Assembly: GCA_016927865.1 (NCBI GenBank)
Contig: JAFGLU010000111.1
Coordinates: 1 to 62,788 of the forward strand
Source of the DNA: Anaerolineaceae bacterium
Lineage (GTDB): Bacteria; Chloroflexota; Anaerolineae; Anaerolineales; Anaerolineaceae
DNA: 62,788 bases
Reading direction: 5' to 3'
Position numbers and translations under genes: made by a program. Every line of letters starts with the position of its first letter. Position 1 is the first letter of the stretch. The notes beneath the pieces are model-generated. The model saw only the letters and a list, made by a program, of their open reading frames with translations. It was not told the origin of the DNA and ran no database searches. This document shows positions 24,239-32,828 of the stretch, one piece after another.

Positions 24239-25120
24239 TTACTCCGACAAAAATTCCAAGATTGCCCTCTGATATTCGGCTTGCTGTATCACAGCGGTGG
24301 CGTGCCCGCTGCCGTGGAACAGGTGCAGTTTTGCTTGTGGATATAACCCCTTGAGCCTCGCCCGCACTTCGTCCGGCGTGCCCGGGTCATTGTCCGCCAA
24401 CAGCAGCAGCACCCTGCCCTCCCATGTCGATAGGTCGCTTGGGGAAAACTTCTGATCGTGAAAATCAGCGGTCCGCCACAAAACACCCAACATATCGGCT
24501 TTGGTCAGCCGATATTGAAGCATTTCCTGATAAATGGCATGCAGCCCCGCGGTCTCTTCTGTTTTCTCTGGCATCAAGCCGCCCAAGCGCTTTCCCATGA
24601 TCCAGCGCAGAATCCCCTCAGGCAGCAGGCTGAGCGTGCGCGTGGCCTTACGGATGCTTTGTCCACCCTCAAAATTTGGCGGTAGGGTGTGCGACAGGAC
24701 CAATGATCGGGTCATCTTCGGGTAGCGCCGCACGAAAACCTGGGCCACAAATCCCCCATACGAACCGCCGATCACATGCGCACGGTCAACCCCCTCGCGT
24801 CGCAAAATCGCGGCAATACCATCCACCAGCGCATCCATAGATATCAACGGAGGGTACTCAGGAGCAATCACCTGGTATTTGTCTGCCAAACCGACAATGC
24901 TCTTCCAACTTACTTCTGGCGCGCACAACGCACCCGAAAGAAACAGCACCACCTCATCCTTTGGCTCGGTGTTGATGTAAGCCCAGTCTTCACCCTCATA
25001 CGAGAACTGCTGGTAGGAATATTTTCTTAAAAACTGCCTGAATTCATTTGTCTCAGCCGCCGGGACATCCTCATACAGAGCTGCAATCTTTGGGTTGGCC
25101 AACAAATTTGTCCTGTTCAT
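24239..25120 (-). CDS. Alpha/beta hydrolase
   Basis: 293 residues. The nucleophile elbow GGSYGG (about 117-122), the acid in LLADNDPGTP and the base in FHGSGHATA give the usual Ser-Asp-His order. VVLFLSGALCAPEVSW precedes the first helix where the oxyanion hole is expected. No signal peptide is present. The substrate is unknown. It is on the same strand as, and upstream of, the TetR gene but separated by that regulator's operator region. Confidence 0.85.
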   Translation of the reverse strand: MNRTNLLANPKIAALYEDVPAAETNEFRQFLRKYSYQQFSYEGEDWAYINTEPKDEVVLFLSGALCAPEVSWKSIVGLADKYQVIAPEYPPLISMDALVDGIAAILRREGVDRAHVIGGSYGGFVAQVFVRRYPKMTRSLVLSHTLPPNFEGGQSIRKATRTLSLLPEGILRWIMGKRLGGLMPEKTEETAGLHAIYQEMLQYRLTKADMLGVLWRTADFHDQKFSPSDLSTWEGRVLLLLADNDPGTPDEVRARLKGLYPQAKLHLFHGSGHATAVIQQAEYQRAILEFLSE

Positions 25121-25177
25121 CTCCGCTCCTCCACGTGCCAGGAAGCGAGCCCCTTGCGGCAGGTTCTAAATCATCGA

Positions 25178-25651
25178 TCAATCTCCAGCATAGGCTCGCT
25201 TTAGACCAGCGATATCCAGTTTTACCATCTTCAGCATTGCCGCTGTCACGCGCTTCACCTTCTCAGGGTCCGAGTCATTCATCATCTCGCCCAACACGGT
25301 CGGCACAATCTGCCATGAAACGCCATAACGATCTTTCAACCAGCCGCACTGTTCTTCCACACCGCCATCCAGAAGTCTCTCCCACAGTCTATCCACTTCT
25401 TCTTGCGATTCACAATTCACGTAAAACGAGATTGCCGGGCTGAACTGGAAATGCGGCCCACCGTTCAGGGCCATGAATTCCTGCCCCTGCAGGGTGAACG
25501 TTACGGTCAGCACCGTCCCCGCCGGCATGGGGCCTCCCTCGCCATAGCGGGCAACTTCGAGAATCTTGGAATCTTCAAAGATCGAACCATAGAAGTTCGC
25601 GGCTTCCTCAGCTTGATGATCAAACCACAGGCAAGGCATTATCTTCTGCAT
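25178..25651 (-). CDS. VOC-superfamily PhnB-like protein
   Basis: 157 residues from the ATG at 25649-25651, with AAGGAGC upstream. The sequence starts QKIMPCLWFDHQAEEAANFY and has GQEFMALNGGPHFQFSPAIS and DRYGVSWQIVP, the layout of the PhnB/3-demethylubiquinone methyltransferase-like branch of the glyoxalase/VOC fold. Members are dimeric and often uncharacterised; some are bleomycin-type resistance or dioxygenase-like proteins. The real function is unknown. Confidence 0.82.
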   Translation of the reverse strand: MQKIMPCLWFDHQAEEAANFYGSIFEDSKILEVARYGEGGPMPAGTVLTVTFTLQGQEFMALNGGPHFQFSPAISFYVNCESQEEVDRLWERLLDGGVEEQCGWLKDRYGVSWQIVPTVLGEMMNDSDPEKVKRVTAAMLKMVKLDIAGLKRAYAGD

Positions 25652-25741
25652 ATTGTTAAGCTCCTTTACAAATAAAATTGGCAAGTGAATGCCCAACGTT
25701 TATTTTATAACAAATTTAACCAATTTAAGTCAACATTTATC

Positions 25742-25853
25742 GTAACTACTCAGCCAGAGGCGGAAGAGGCCTGAATTTGAGGTGTGTGTGGGGGGCTTCG
25801 CCCCCCACACACACCTCAAATTCAGGAACTTTTCCCACGTTCTGCGCAGTTAC
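25742..25853. mobile_element. Hairpin MITE family, intact copy E with exact 8-bp target duplication
   Basis: 112 bp from GTAACTACTCAG to CTGCGCAGTTAC. The core is a perfect 26-bp stem beginning CCTGAATTTGAGGTGTGTGT, loop CTTCG. The left arm is CCAGAGGCGGAAGAGG and the right arm AACTTTTCCCACGTT. CATTTATC stands directly before (25734-25741) and directly after (25854-25861). It lies in the 298-bp space between divergent VOC and NAGPA-type genes. Confidence 0.92.
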
Positions 25854-25949
25854 CATTTATCCGATGTTCTCCAACCATCGTCGCATATACCAGATCTTTA
25901 CCCCCCGAGCCTCAGCAGTACCTAGAATAGGCTCATAAGGTAACCATCC

Positions 25950-26924
25950 GTGAATACTCAAAAGCGAACCTCTCCTCTTCTGACCATCGCCCTCATCGTT
26001 GGGGTCGTCGGCATCATACTTTTTACCCTGGCGGACCGCTACTTGATCGAGCACGTGGAGATCGACCTTTCTGAGCAAACCGCCAGCGCCTCTCCTACAC
26101 CAGCGGGCATCGCTGCCGAGCCGGTGGCACTTCACAGCACCCTTGCTCTGCAAACCACCCCCGTTCCCGCCATCTCCGATGATTGGAGCTACACCAGCGA
26201 GTCTGTGTCCATCCAAATTAACCAAGTCTCCACCGGCAGCGGTGAAAACACGGTCACCTATTATGTCGCAGACGTGACCCTCTCCGACGCTACCGATCTG
26301 GCCGGCGCATTCGCCGATGACCGGTTCGGCACCAACATCATCGAAGTCACTTCCGAGATTGCCGCAGACAACAACGCCGTCTTTGCCATCAACGGCGACT
26401 ATTACGGTTTTCGCCAGGATGGTATCGTGATCCGCAATGGAGTCGTCTACCGCGATGAACCCGCGCGGGTCGGGGCGGCCTTCTATCAGGACGGCAACAT
26501 GATGATCTACGACGAGACACAAACCAGCGCCGCGGAGCTAGTCGAGCAAGGCGTTTGGAACACTCTTTCCTTCGGCCCCGCCCTGATCGAAGATTCCCAA
26601 ATCATTGACTTCGAAGGCCGCGTGCAAATTGACACCAACGTCGGCAACCATTCCATTCAGGGCAACAACCCCCGCACCGGCATCGGCATCATCGCCCCCA
26701 ACCATTACGTCTTTGTAGTCGTCGATGGCCGTAGCAAGGGTTACAGCCGCGGCGTCACCCTGGACGAGTTTACTAAAATCTTCGCCGACCTGGGCTGTAC
26801 CGATGCTTACAACCTCGACGGCGGCGGCTCATCCACCATGTACTTCATGGGCCGGGTAGTCAACAACCCCCTCGGGCGCAACAAAGAGCGCGGCACCAGC
26901 GATATCCTGTACATCGGCTATTGA
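25950..26924 (+). CDS. Secreted phosphodiester glycosidase (NAGPA-domain) protein
   Basis: 324 residues from a GTG at 25950. An N-terminal membrane anchor or signal (LLTIALIVGVVGIILFTLA) is followed by an SPTP-containing linker and a NAGPA domain: NAVFAINGDYYGFRQDGIVI, GNNPRTGIGI, YVFVVVDGR and AYNLDGGGSSTMYF are the family's conserved blocks. The family includes the uncovering enzyme that removes GlcNAc from phosphodiesters and bacterial exopolysaccharide-related proteins. It probably acts outside the membrane on a phosphodiester-linked sugar. Confidence 0.88.
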   Translation: MNTQKRTSPLLTIALIVGVVGIILFTLADRYLIEHVEIDLSEQTASASPTPAGIAAEPVALHSTLALQTTPVPAISDDWSYTSESVSIQINQVSTGSGENTVTYYVADVTLSDATDLAGAFADDRFGTNIIEVTSEIAADNNAVFAINGDYYGFRQDGIVIRNGVVYRDEPARVGAAFYQDGNMMIYDETQTSAAELVEQGVWNTLSFGPALIEDSQIIDFEGRVQIDTNVGNHSIQGNNPRTGIGIIAPNHYVFVVVDGRSKGYSRGVTLDEFTKIFADLGCTDAYNLDGGGSSTMYFMGRVVNNPLGRNKERGTSDILYIGY

Positions 26925-26936
26925 TGAGCCTGAACA

Positions 26937-28502
26937 TCACGCGGCGCTGAGAGCCGGGATTTGCTCCATGATGTATTCCGCCAGAGCGGTAATGGTTAGG
27001 GCAGGGTTGACGTTTAGATTTACCGGCACCACTGAGCCATCGGCTACATAAAGCCCCGGATAGCCAAACACGCGCCCCTGCGAGTCTACCACGCCCTCTG
27101 CCGACGAGGCTCCCATCACACACCCGCCGAGAATGTGCGCAGTGGTGGGCGCGTCTAGCAGCACCTCAAACCAACTTCCCTTAGGATACCCCTTCATTTT
27201 CTCCGCCATCCGCCGGGTCACCTGGTTAGCCACCGGGATATAGGTGGGGATGCGGCTGCCCTCCGGCGGCAGTTCAGACGACAGGCCGATTCCTTTCCGA
27301 CGCAACCTGAGATAATTTTCCGTCGACTGCATCACCAGCAACACCGAAGTGCGTGCGCTTTGCCCCGGAATCCACAAGGCTCGCAAGAACTGATAAGGAT
27401 GCCTCAGGATGTTCCCCAAGAAGCGCAGCGTGCGGGGAACTCGCCCACCCCCATCGGTAAGCACCGTAGCAATAGCGTACAAGACATCAGAGCCTTTGTT
27501 ATACCGGACCACCTCGATATGCGTGTTTTCATCCGGGTAAATTCCGGCCGTGATGGCGATATGGTCGTTCCAATCCCGCTCCCGGTCGCGCGAATCCACA
27601 CCCAAAATGGCTTCCGAATTCGTCCGGGTCAAATCCCCCAGCCGTTCAGAAAGGTTGGGCAGCAGACCGCTCTGCTTACACCTCAGCAGCAAATCCACGG
27701 TGCCCAGCACCCCGCCGCTAAACACAACATTCTCTGCTTCGAATGCTCTCTTCTGCCGGAAGATGCCGTGAGAGGTGCGCGCTTTCACCTCATACCCGCC
27801 CCCTGGCAAGGGCCGCACGCCCACCACCTCGGTCTCGGGATAGATCACCGCACCCCTTTTTTCGGCCAGGTACAGGTAATTCAAATCAAGCGTGTTCTTC
27901 GCCCCAGTCGGGCAGCCAATCATGCATGCGCCGCATTTTTTGCAGCCAGTCCGTTCCGGCCCTTCTCCGCCAAAAAACGGATCCGGGACGGTTTTCTCGG
28001 GCTCTCCAAAATACACTCCCACCGGGTTAATGTGAAATGTATCCTCCCCACGCACCTCAATACCCACTTCGCGCAAAATCAGGTCGGCGTTCCCAACGCT
28101 CGGACATTCAACCGCGCCTAACATGCGGCATGCCTCGGCGTAATGGGACGCCAAACGTTCTTGCCAGTTTCCCGGTCCCCATTCCGGCTTCGAGAAAATC
28201 GCTTCGTCTGGCACGATCAACTGGTTGGCATAAACCAGGCTGCCGCCCCCCACGCCCACGCCGTGTAGAACCAGCACATGCCGCAGCAAGGTGAGTGCCT
28301 GGATGCCCAACAAACCCAAGCGCGGCATCCACACCGCTTTAGGCAGGTTCCAATTCGTTGCCGGAAAATCCTTCGCCCTGTAGCGGCGGCCTTTTTCCAG
28401 AACAGCCACTCGGTAACCTTTCTCGGCCAGGCGCAGCGCCGCGACCGAGCCACCAAAACCGGAGCCAATCACCAGGAAATCGTACTTATTTGTAGAAGAC
28501 AT
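26937..28502 (-). CDS. ChoD-like GMC oxidoreductase
   Basis: 521 residues. The FAD-binding start is DFLVIGSGFGGSVAALRLAE (G13, G15, G18). HGVGVGGGSLVYAN matches GMC motif 1. GCKKCGACMIGCPTGAKNTL (about 185-204) has CxxCxxCxxxCP spacing, which I recall from mycobacterial ChoD-type proteins and which matches a 4Fe-4S ferredoxin signature. GGCVMG and the C-terminal VADGSVVPVNLNVNPALT are the GMC end motifs. It probably oxidises a sterol- or hopanoid-like alcohol, but the substrate is inferred. No signal peptide is seen. Confidence 0.85.
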   Translation of the reverse strand: MSSTNKYDFLVIGSGFGGSVAALRLAEKGYRVAVLEKGRRYRAKDFPATNWNLPKAVWMPRLGLLGIQALTLLRHVLVLHGVGVGGGSLVYANQLIVPDEAIFSKPEWGPGNWQERLASHYAEACRMLGAVECPSVGNADLILREVGIEVRGEDTFHINPVGVYFGEPEKTVPDPFFGGEGPERTGCKKCGACMIGCPTGAKNTLDLNYLYLAEKRGAVIYPETEVVGVRPLPGGGYEVKARTSHGIFRQKRAFEAENVVFSGGVLGTVDLLLRCKQSGLLPNLSERLGDLTRTNSEAILGVDSRDRERDWNDHIAITAGIYPDENTHIEVVRYNKGSDVLYAIATVLTDGGGRVPRTLRFLGNILRHPYQFLRALWIPGQSARTSVLLVMQSTENYLRLRRKGIGLSSELPPEGSRIPTYIPVANQVTRRMAEKMKGYPKGSWFEVLLDAPTTAHILGGCVMGASSAEGVVDSQGRVFGYPGLYVADGSVVPVNLNVNPALTITALAEYIMEQIPALSAA

Positions 28503-28574
28503 GAAACCCTCTTGGGGATGGGGAATTACTCTTTATAACCCTGGCATGATTTGCGAGATGCGCTCCACCACTCA

Positions 28575-28597
28575 GTTCTTTGGGAATTCCCGTGGTA
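28575..28597 (+). repeat. 23-nt shared intergenic repeat, copy 2
   Basis: GTTCTTTGGGAATTCCCGTG plus GTA matches 14181-14203 at 19 of 23 positions. It lies in the 263-bp gap between the divergent GMC oxidoreductase and diguanylate cyclase genes. Apart from this I see no clear promoter or structure there. Confidence 0.45.
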
Positions 28598-28765
28598 TGT
28601 ACGACATTTCGGTGTGTATACGGCCATTTTCAGGTTAATTTTTTGAAAGTCTCAACGCCCGGAATCCGTATTGAATGTGCTAAAATAAAATTAAGGCTAA
28701 TCTGCCTATTTACCTATCCAAATCCGGAATATGCCAGAAAGACTCTTCACCCCTTCGAGAAGACC

Positions 28766-30340
28766 ATGACCTACGACAGAGCACTGATCATCACACTCCT
28801 GATCACTGCCGCGTTTGTCATGCTCTTCTTCTCCTACTTCGCCTGGAAACGAAGAAGGCTGGCGGGCAAGGCAGCTTTATATTTATCCATCTGCCTCGCC
28901 TTGGTAGCCATTTACAATTTTGGCTACGCCATGGAGCTTTACAGCAACAGCCTTGAAACCATCATGGCCTGGGTCCGCTTTCAGCACTTCGGCATCCAGG
29001 GGATTACCCCCATGTGGCTTCTGTTTGCGCTCAGCATGACCGGCTTCGAAAAGCACATCACCCCCCGGCGCATCGCCATGCTTTTTGTCATTCCCGTGAT
29101 CTTCTTCCTTTTGGCACAAACCCTGGGCACCCTCAACCTGGCCCACCCCAACCCACGCCTCGACACCAGCGGATCCTTCCCCACCTTCACCTATGACCGC
29201 CGCCTGTGGGTCTACCTGGTACTCGTCTTTCAAAGCCTGTGCCTGGCAGCCAGCACCGGCCTCTTCACCATGATGCTCTTCCGTTCTGCGCCGGCGCTGC
29301 GTAAACAAGCCGCCCTCTTCTGGATTGCCTCGCTTGTTCCCTGGGTAGGAGCCATCTTATACAACTTCGGGCTTTCTCCCAACAACCTCGATCTCGTCTC
29401 CATCGCCATGGCCGTCAGCAGCATGGTTTTTGTGTTAGGGTTCATGCGCTACCGCCTGCTAGATATCGTTCCCCTGGCCCGCGACATCATCTTCGACGGC
29501 ATGGCCGACGGCGTGCTGGTGCTGGACCAGCAAAACCAGGTTCTCGATCTCAACCCGCGTTTCCTGCAAATGTTCCCGCTGCTCAAAAAAGGCGCTGTCA
29601 TCGGGCAGCCCCTGCAAAAAGCCTTCCGCGCCTACCCCGACCTGGCCAGCCTGATCGCCGAAGACTCCGAGAAACCATTTGATCTCAAAGTACAAATGCC
29701 CGAGGGGAATTGTTGCTACAAGGGCACACTGGCGCCGCTATACAACTGGAGCAAAATCCGAATCGGCCGGATCGTTACCTGCCACGACTATACCGAAACC
29801 AAACAACTTCTGGATAAATTGGAAGACCTTGCAGCTCGTGACGGCCTGACCTCACTATTCAATCACCGCCACTTCTTCTACCTCGCCGAACAAGAACTCA
29901 ACCGCTTCCAGCGTTACGGGGGTTTCTTGTCGCTGATCATGCTAGACATGGACTCCTTCAAGAAGACCAATGACGCCTACGGCCACATGGTTGGCGATGC
30001 CGCCCTCAAGATGATCGCACAGATCTGCCTGGACATTTTGCGCAAAACCGACATCGCCGGCCGCTTTGGCGGAGACGAGTTCATCATCCTCCTCCCCGAA
30101 ACCGCCCCCGATGCCGCCGCTTTAACCGCCGAGCGGCTGCGGGCTGCCGTTGCCAACCAGCCCCTCGACCACGAAAACCGCACCTTCAACATCACTGCCA
30201 GCCTGGGAGTCACCGGCATCACCTCGCCCAGCGCCATCACCCTGGATGAACTCTTCCGCCACGTCGACCTGGCCGTCTACCAGGCCAAAAACGAGGGCCG
30301 TAATCGAGTTTGCGTGGTTTTGCCCGATGAAAATAAATAG
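28766..30340 (+). CDS. Membrane-bound diguanylate cyclase (7TM-PAS-GGDEF)
   Basis: 524 residues from the ATG at 28766. Seven hydrophobic helices (about 5-225) resemble the histidine-kinase 7TM sensor region. A PAS-like domain (GVLVLDQQNQVLDLNPRFLQ) follows, then a GGDEF domain: RDGLTSLFNHRHF, and RFGGDEF with GGDEF at 435-439. RKTD stands five residues before GGDEF, so the product-inhibition I-site (RxxD) is intact. It should make cyclic di-GMP at the membrane in response to an unknown signal. The next gene starts 18 bp later. Confidence 0.92.
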   Translation: MTYDRALIITLLITAAFVMLFFSYFAWKRRRLAGKAALYLSICLALVAIYNFGYAMELYSNSLETIMAWVRFQHFGIQGITPMWLLFALSMTGFEKHITPRRIAMLFVIPVIFFLLAQTLGTLNLAHPNPRLDTSGSFPTFTYDRRLWVYLVLVFQSLCLAASTGLFTMMLFRSAPALRKQAALFWIASLVPWVGAILYNFGLSPNNLDLVSIAMAVSSMVFVLGFMRYRLLDIVPLARDIIFDGMADGVLVLDQQNQVLDLNPRFLQMFPLLKKGAVIGQPLQKAFRAYPDLASLIAEDSEKPFDLKVQMPEGNCCYKGTLAPLYNWSKIRIGRIVTCHDYTETKQLLDKLEDLAARDGLTSLFNHRHFFYLAEQELNRFQRYGGFLSLIMLDMDSFKKTNDAYGHMVGDAALKMIAQICLDILRKTDIAGRFGGDEFIILLPETAPDAAALTAERLRAAVANQPLDHENRTFNITASLGVTGITSPSAITLDELFRHVDLAVYQAKNEGRNRVCVVLPDENK

Positions 30341-30358
30341 TGATGCTAAAATTAATCC

Positions 30359-32161
30359 ATGTCCGAAGCGCCCACAACCCCACCTACCGAGAAAAACATC
30401 TCTGTTCACGTCTCGATCACCTGGATTCATCTACTAATTGGTTTAAGCGCCGCGCTCACCATCTTCACCCTGTTCAACATCCCTAATAAAGAGCCCCTCG
30501 ACAATTACACCCTGTTATTCATCACCTGGGGCGCCTCCATTCTCATCCTGCTATTCGCCCTCTACTGGCTGGACCGTTCTCGCCCCACCCAGCCTTCCTC
30601 CCTCACCCGCCAGGATTGGCTCCTGTTCGGGTGGCTGGTGCTGATGGCTTTCCTCCTGCGTTTTTGGCGCATCTCGTCCATCCCCTTCTCTATGAGCGGC
30701 GACGAGTCCTCGCAAGCCATGGACAGCCTGCGCGTGCTGCAAGGCCTCATCCGCAATCCGTTTACCACAGGCTGGTACACCGTTCCCACCATGAACTTTT
30801 TCTTCAACAGCCTGTTCATGTCGGTGATCCCCGATAAATTCATCGGTTTGCGTCTGCCTTATACGCTCTTTGGCTCATTCACGGTGGGCGGCGTGTACTT
30901 GCTGGTGCGCCAGATCACCGGCCGCCGTTTGGCGACCCTCACCGCCTTGTTGACCCTCACCTATCACTACCACATTCACTACTCGCGGGTGGGCTCAAAC
31001 CAGATCGTCGACCCCTTCTTTATGGTGTTCGCCTTGTACTTTCTGTACCGCGCCATGCAAGAAAACCGGTTGTTTTTCTGGGGCCTCAGCGGGGTGTTCA
31101 CCGGCCTGGCCATGTATGCCTATGCCGGAGCGCGCTTGACTCTTCTGGTCATCAGCGGCATCCTTCTCTTCCTCGCCGCGCGCACGCTAGGCAAGTTTAT
31201 CAAGCAGCACTGGCATGGAGCGGTCATTTTCTACCTCGGTTTTCTCATCACCGGGGCTCAAATGCTCCAGTTCGGCGCGCTGCACCCCGATGATTTCAAT
31301 GCCCGTGTCAACCAGATCGGCATTATCCAATCTGGCTGGCTGGCCCAGGAAGCGCAAACATACCAGATCAGCCAGGCCGCCGTCCTGTGGGAGCAGTTCT
31401 ACCGCTCCTTTTTTGCCCTCACCTACTACCAGGACCGCACAGTCTGGTACAAGCCTGATGCGCCAATGCTCGACCCAGCCTCGAGTGTGTTGTTAATCTT
31501 CGGGCTGCTCTATGGCACCATTACACTCTTTAAAAACCAGAAATTTTTGCCTTTTGCCGCCTGGTGGTGGGGCGGCACCCTGCTCGGCAGCATGCTCACC
31601 GAAAGTCCGCCATCCTCCCAGCGACTGGTCACCTTGATCGTGCCTTCCCTGTTCTTTGTGGCCTATGCCGTCGACCGCTTGATCCAAATGCTGCGCCGCG
31701 CCATTCCCCAACTGGGCGGCAACTTGCTCTATTACATCTTTTTGCTGGTCTTTGCCTTCAACAGCCTTTTCTTTTACTTCGTCGAGTACACCCCGCGCCG
31801 GGCCTTTGGCGGCGGCCCAGCCGAAACCGCCACTATCCTGGCGCCTTACATCAACAACGTTAATGGCAAATACCCCGTATACCTACTGCCCGACCCCGGC
31901 ACCAACACCGAGTTTCCCACCTGGGCTTACCTGTTTGAAGAGCCCTACACCCTGCTCAAAGACCCCCTGGCCTCTCCCCTCCAAGTTGACGGCCTCAACA
32001 ACAGCAAAGGCGCACTCTTCATCGCATTCCCCAGCCGCTTCGCCGAATTGGAAATACTCAGAGAGCAAGCTCCCGGCGGCCAACTGACCCACATCGAGTC
32101 GCAGAGCATTTGGAAATCTGAGATTATGCTGTACCAGGTTCCGCCTGCCCAGGATCCATGA
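30359..32161 (+). CDS. GT-C family membrane glycosyltransferase (PMT/ArnT-like)
   Basis: 600 residues with about 11-12 hydrophobic helices. The first external loop has the Asp-Glu pair of the superfamily (PFSMSGDESSQAMDS, about 113-127); LRLPYTLFGSFTVGGVYLLV and TYHYHIHYSRVGSNQIVDPF are typical of the PMT_2 group. The C-terminal 110 residues are soluble. It probably transfers a sugar from a polyprenyl phosphate to protein or lipid on the outer face. Co-transcription with the diguanylate cyclase suggests c-di-GMP-linked surface glycosylation, which is inference. Confidence 0.85.
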   Translation: MSEAPTTPPTEKNISVHVSITWIHLLIGLSAALTIFTLFNIPNKEPLDNYTLLFITWGASILILLFALYWLDRSRPTQPSSLTRQDWLLFGWLVLMAFLLRFWRISSIPFSMSGDESSQAMDSLRVLQGLIRNPFTTGWYTVPTMNFFFNSLFMSVIPDKFIGLRLPYTLFGSFTVGGVYLLVRQITGRRLATLTALLTLTYHYHIHYSRVGSNQIVDPFFMVFALYFLYRAMQENRLFFWGLSGVFTGLAMYAYAGARLTLLVISGILLFLAARTLGKFIKQHWHGAVIFYLGFLITGAQMLQFGALHPDDFNARVNQIGIIQSGWLAQEAQTYQISQAAVLWEQFYRSFFALTYYQDRTVWYKPDAPMLDPASSVLLIFGLLYGTITLFKNQKFLPFAAWWWGGTLLGSMLTESPPSSQRLVTLIVPSLFFVAYAVDRLIQMLRRAIPQLGGNLLYYIFLLVFAFNSLFFYFVEYTPRRAFGGGPAETATILAPYINNVNGKYPVYLLPDPGTNTEFPTWAYLFEEPYTLLKDPLASPLQVDGLNNSKGALFIAFPSRFAELEILREQAPGGQLTHIESQSIWKSEIMLYQVPPAQDP

Positions 32162-32162
32162 A

Positions 32163-32417
32163 ATGACAGAGAATCCCCTGCCCCCTGCCCCCGTCAAAAA
32201 AGGCCCCAGCCCGCTCATCGAGTTCGACCTCAAACTGCGCCCGATGGACCTACTGCGCTGGCTGCTGGCGGTTGGGTTGGGCACTTGGGGAGGCTGGCTG
32301 CTTTACCAGCAAGCCACGCCCTTCCCCACCGAGCCACCCTCCATTTTCTCCCTGGTTCTCATCGCCCTGGGTTTCGCGGCCTTTTTCTTCTTCCCCGAAA
32401 CCGACCTGGAAGGATAG
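32163..32417 (+). CDS. Small two-helix membrane protein
   Basis: 84 residues, starting one base after the glycosyltransferase stop. After a proline-rich N-terminus (LPPAPVKKGPSPL) come two hydrophobic helices (LLRWLLAVGLGTWGGWLLY and IFSLVLIALGFAAFFFF) and an acidic end. No family is recognised. Its tight spacing suggests it assists the preceding glycosyltransferase. Confidence 0.6.
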   Translation: MTENPLPPAPVKKGPSPLIEFDLKLRPMDLLRWLLAVGLGTWGGWLLYQQATPFPTEPPSIFSLVLIALGFAAFFFFPETDLEG

Positions 32418-32424
32418 CCTCTGC

Positions 32425-32799
32425 TCAGGCCCGCTTCTTTCCCTTGGCAAGCGCTTTGGCCCGGTTTTCTTCCGCTCGAAATTCCGTAATCCGCATTATG
32501 AGGTCAAAGGGAATGGGTTGGTCCAGGGGGAATTGCACCGAGCCTTTGGCCCCGGCGTAACCCGACAACTCCTCTTTAAAATGCTCGATGCCTGAAGGCG
32601 CCGGGTAAAAACCAATGTGGTTCTTATAAGCCGCGAAGTGCACCAGGTTGCCGTTCAGATAAAAGGTGGGCATCTGGTAACTGATCTTTTCCTCTGCGTC
32701 CGGCGCCGCCGCACGAATCACCGCTCGCAATTCTCGCAGAGTCTTTTGAACCTCCTCAGGAAACTGGGCAATATAGTCGTCGATCGTTTGAATCTGCAT
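32425..32799 (-). CDS. DUF1801 (YdhG-like) protein
   Basis: 124 residues from the ATG at 32797-32799 (GGAG upstream). TIDDYIAQFPEEVQKTLREL, EKISYQMPTFYLNGNLVHFA and GFYPAPSGIEHFKEEL are the hallmark segments of DUF1801/YdhG proteins, a small alpha/beta fold; some are described as frataxin-like iron chaperones. The basic tail RAKALAKGKKRA is common. It is the last gene on a minus-strand run and converges with the gene ending at 32417. Confidence 0.85.
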   Translation of the reverse strand: MQIQTIDDYIAQFPEEVQKTLRELRAVIRAAAPDAEEKISYQMPTFYLNGNLVHFAAYKNHIGFYPAPSGIEHFKEELSGYAGAKGSVQFPLDQPIPFDLIMRITEFRAEENRAKALAKGKKRA

Positions 32800-32828
32800 T
32801 TTTTTTGACTCCACACCGCAGTCAGGAT

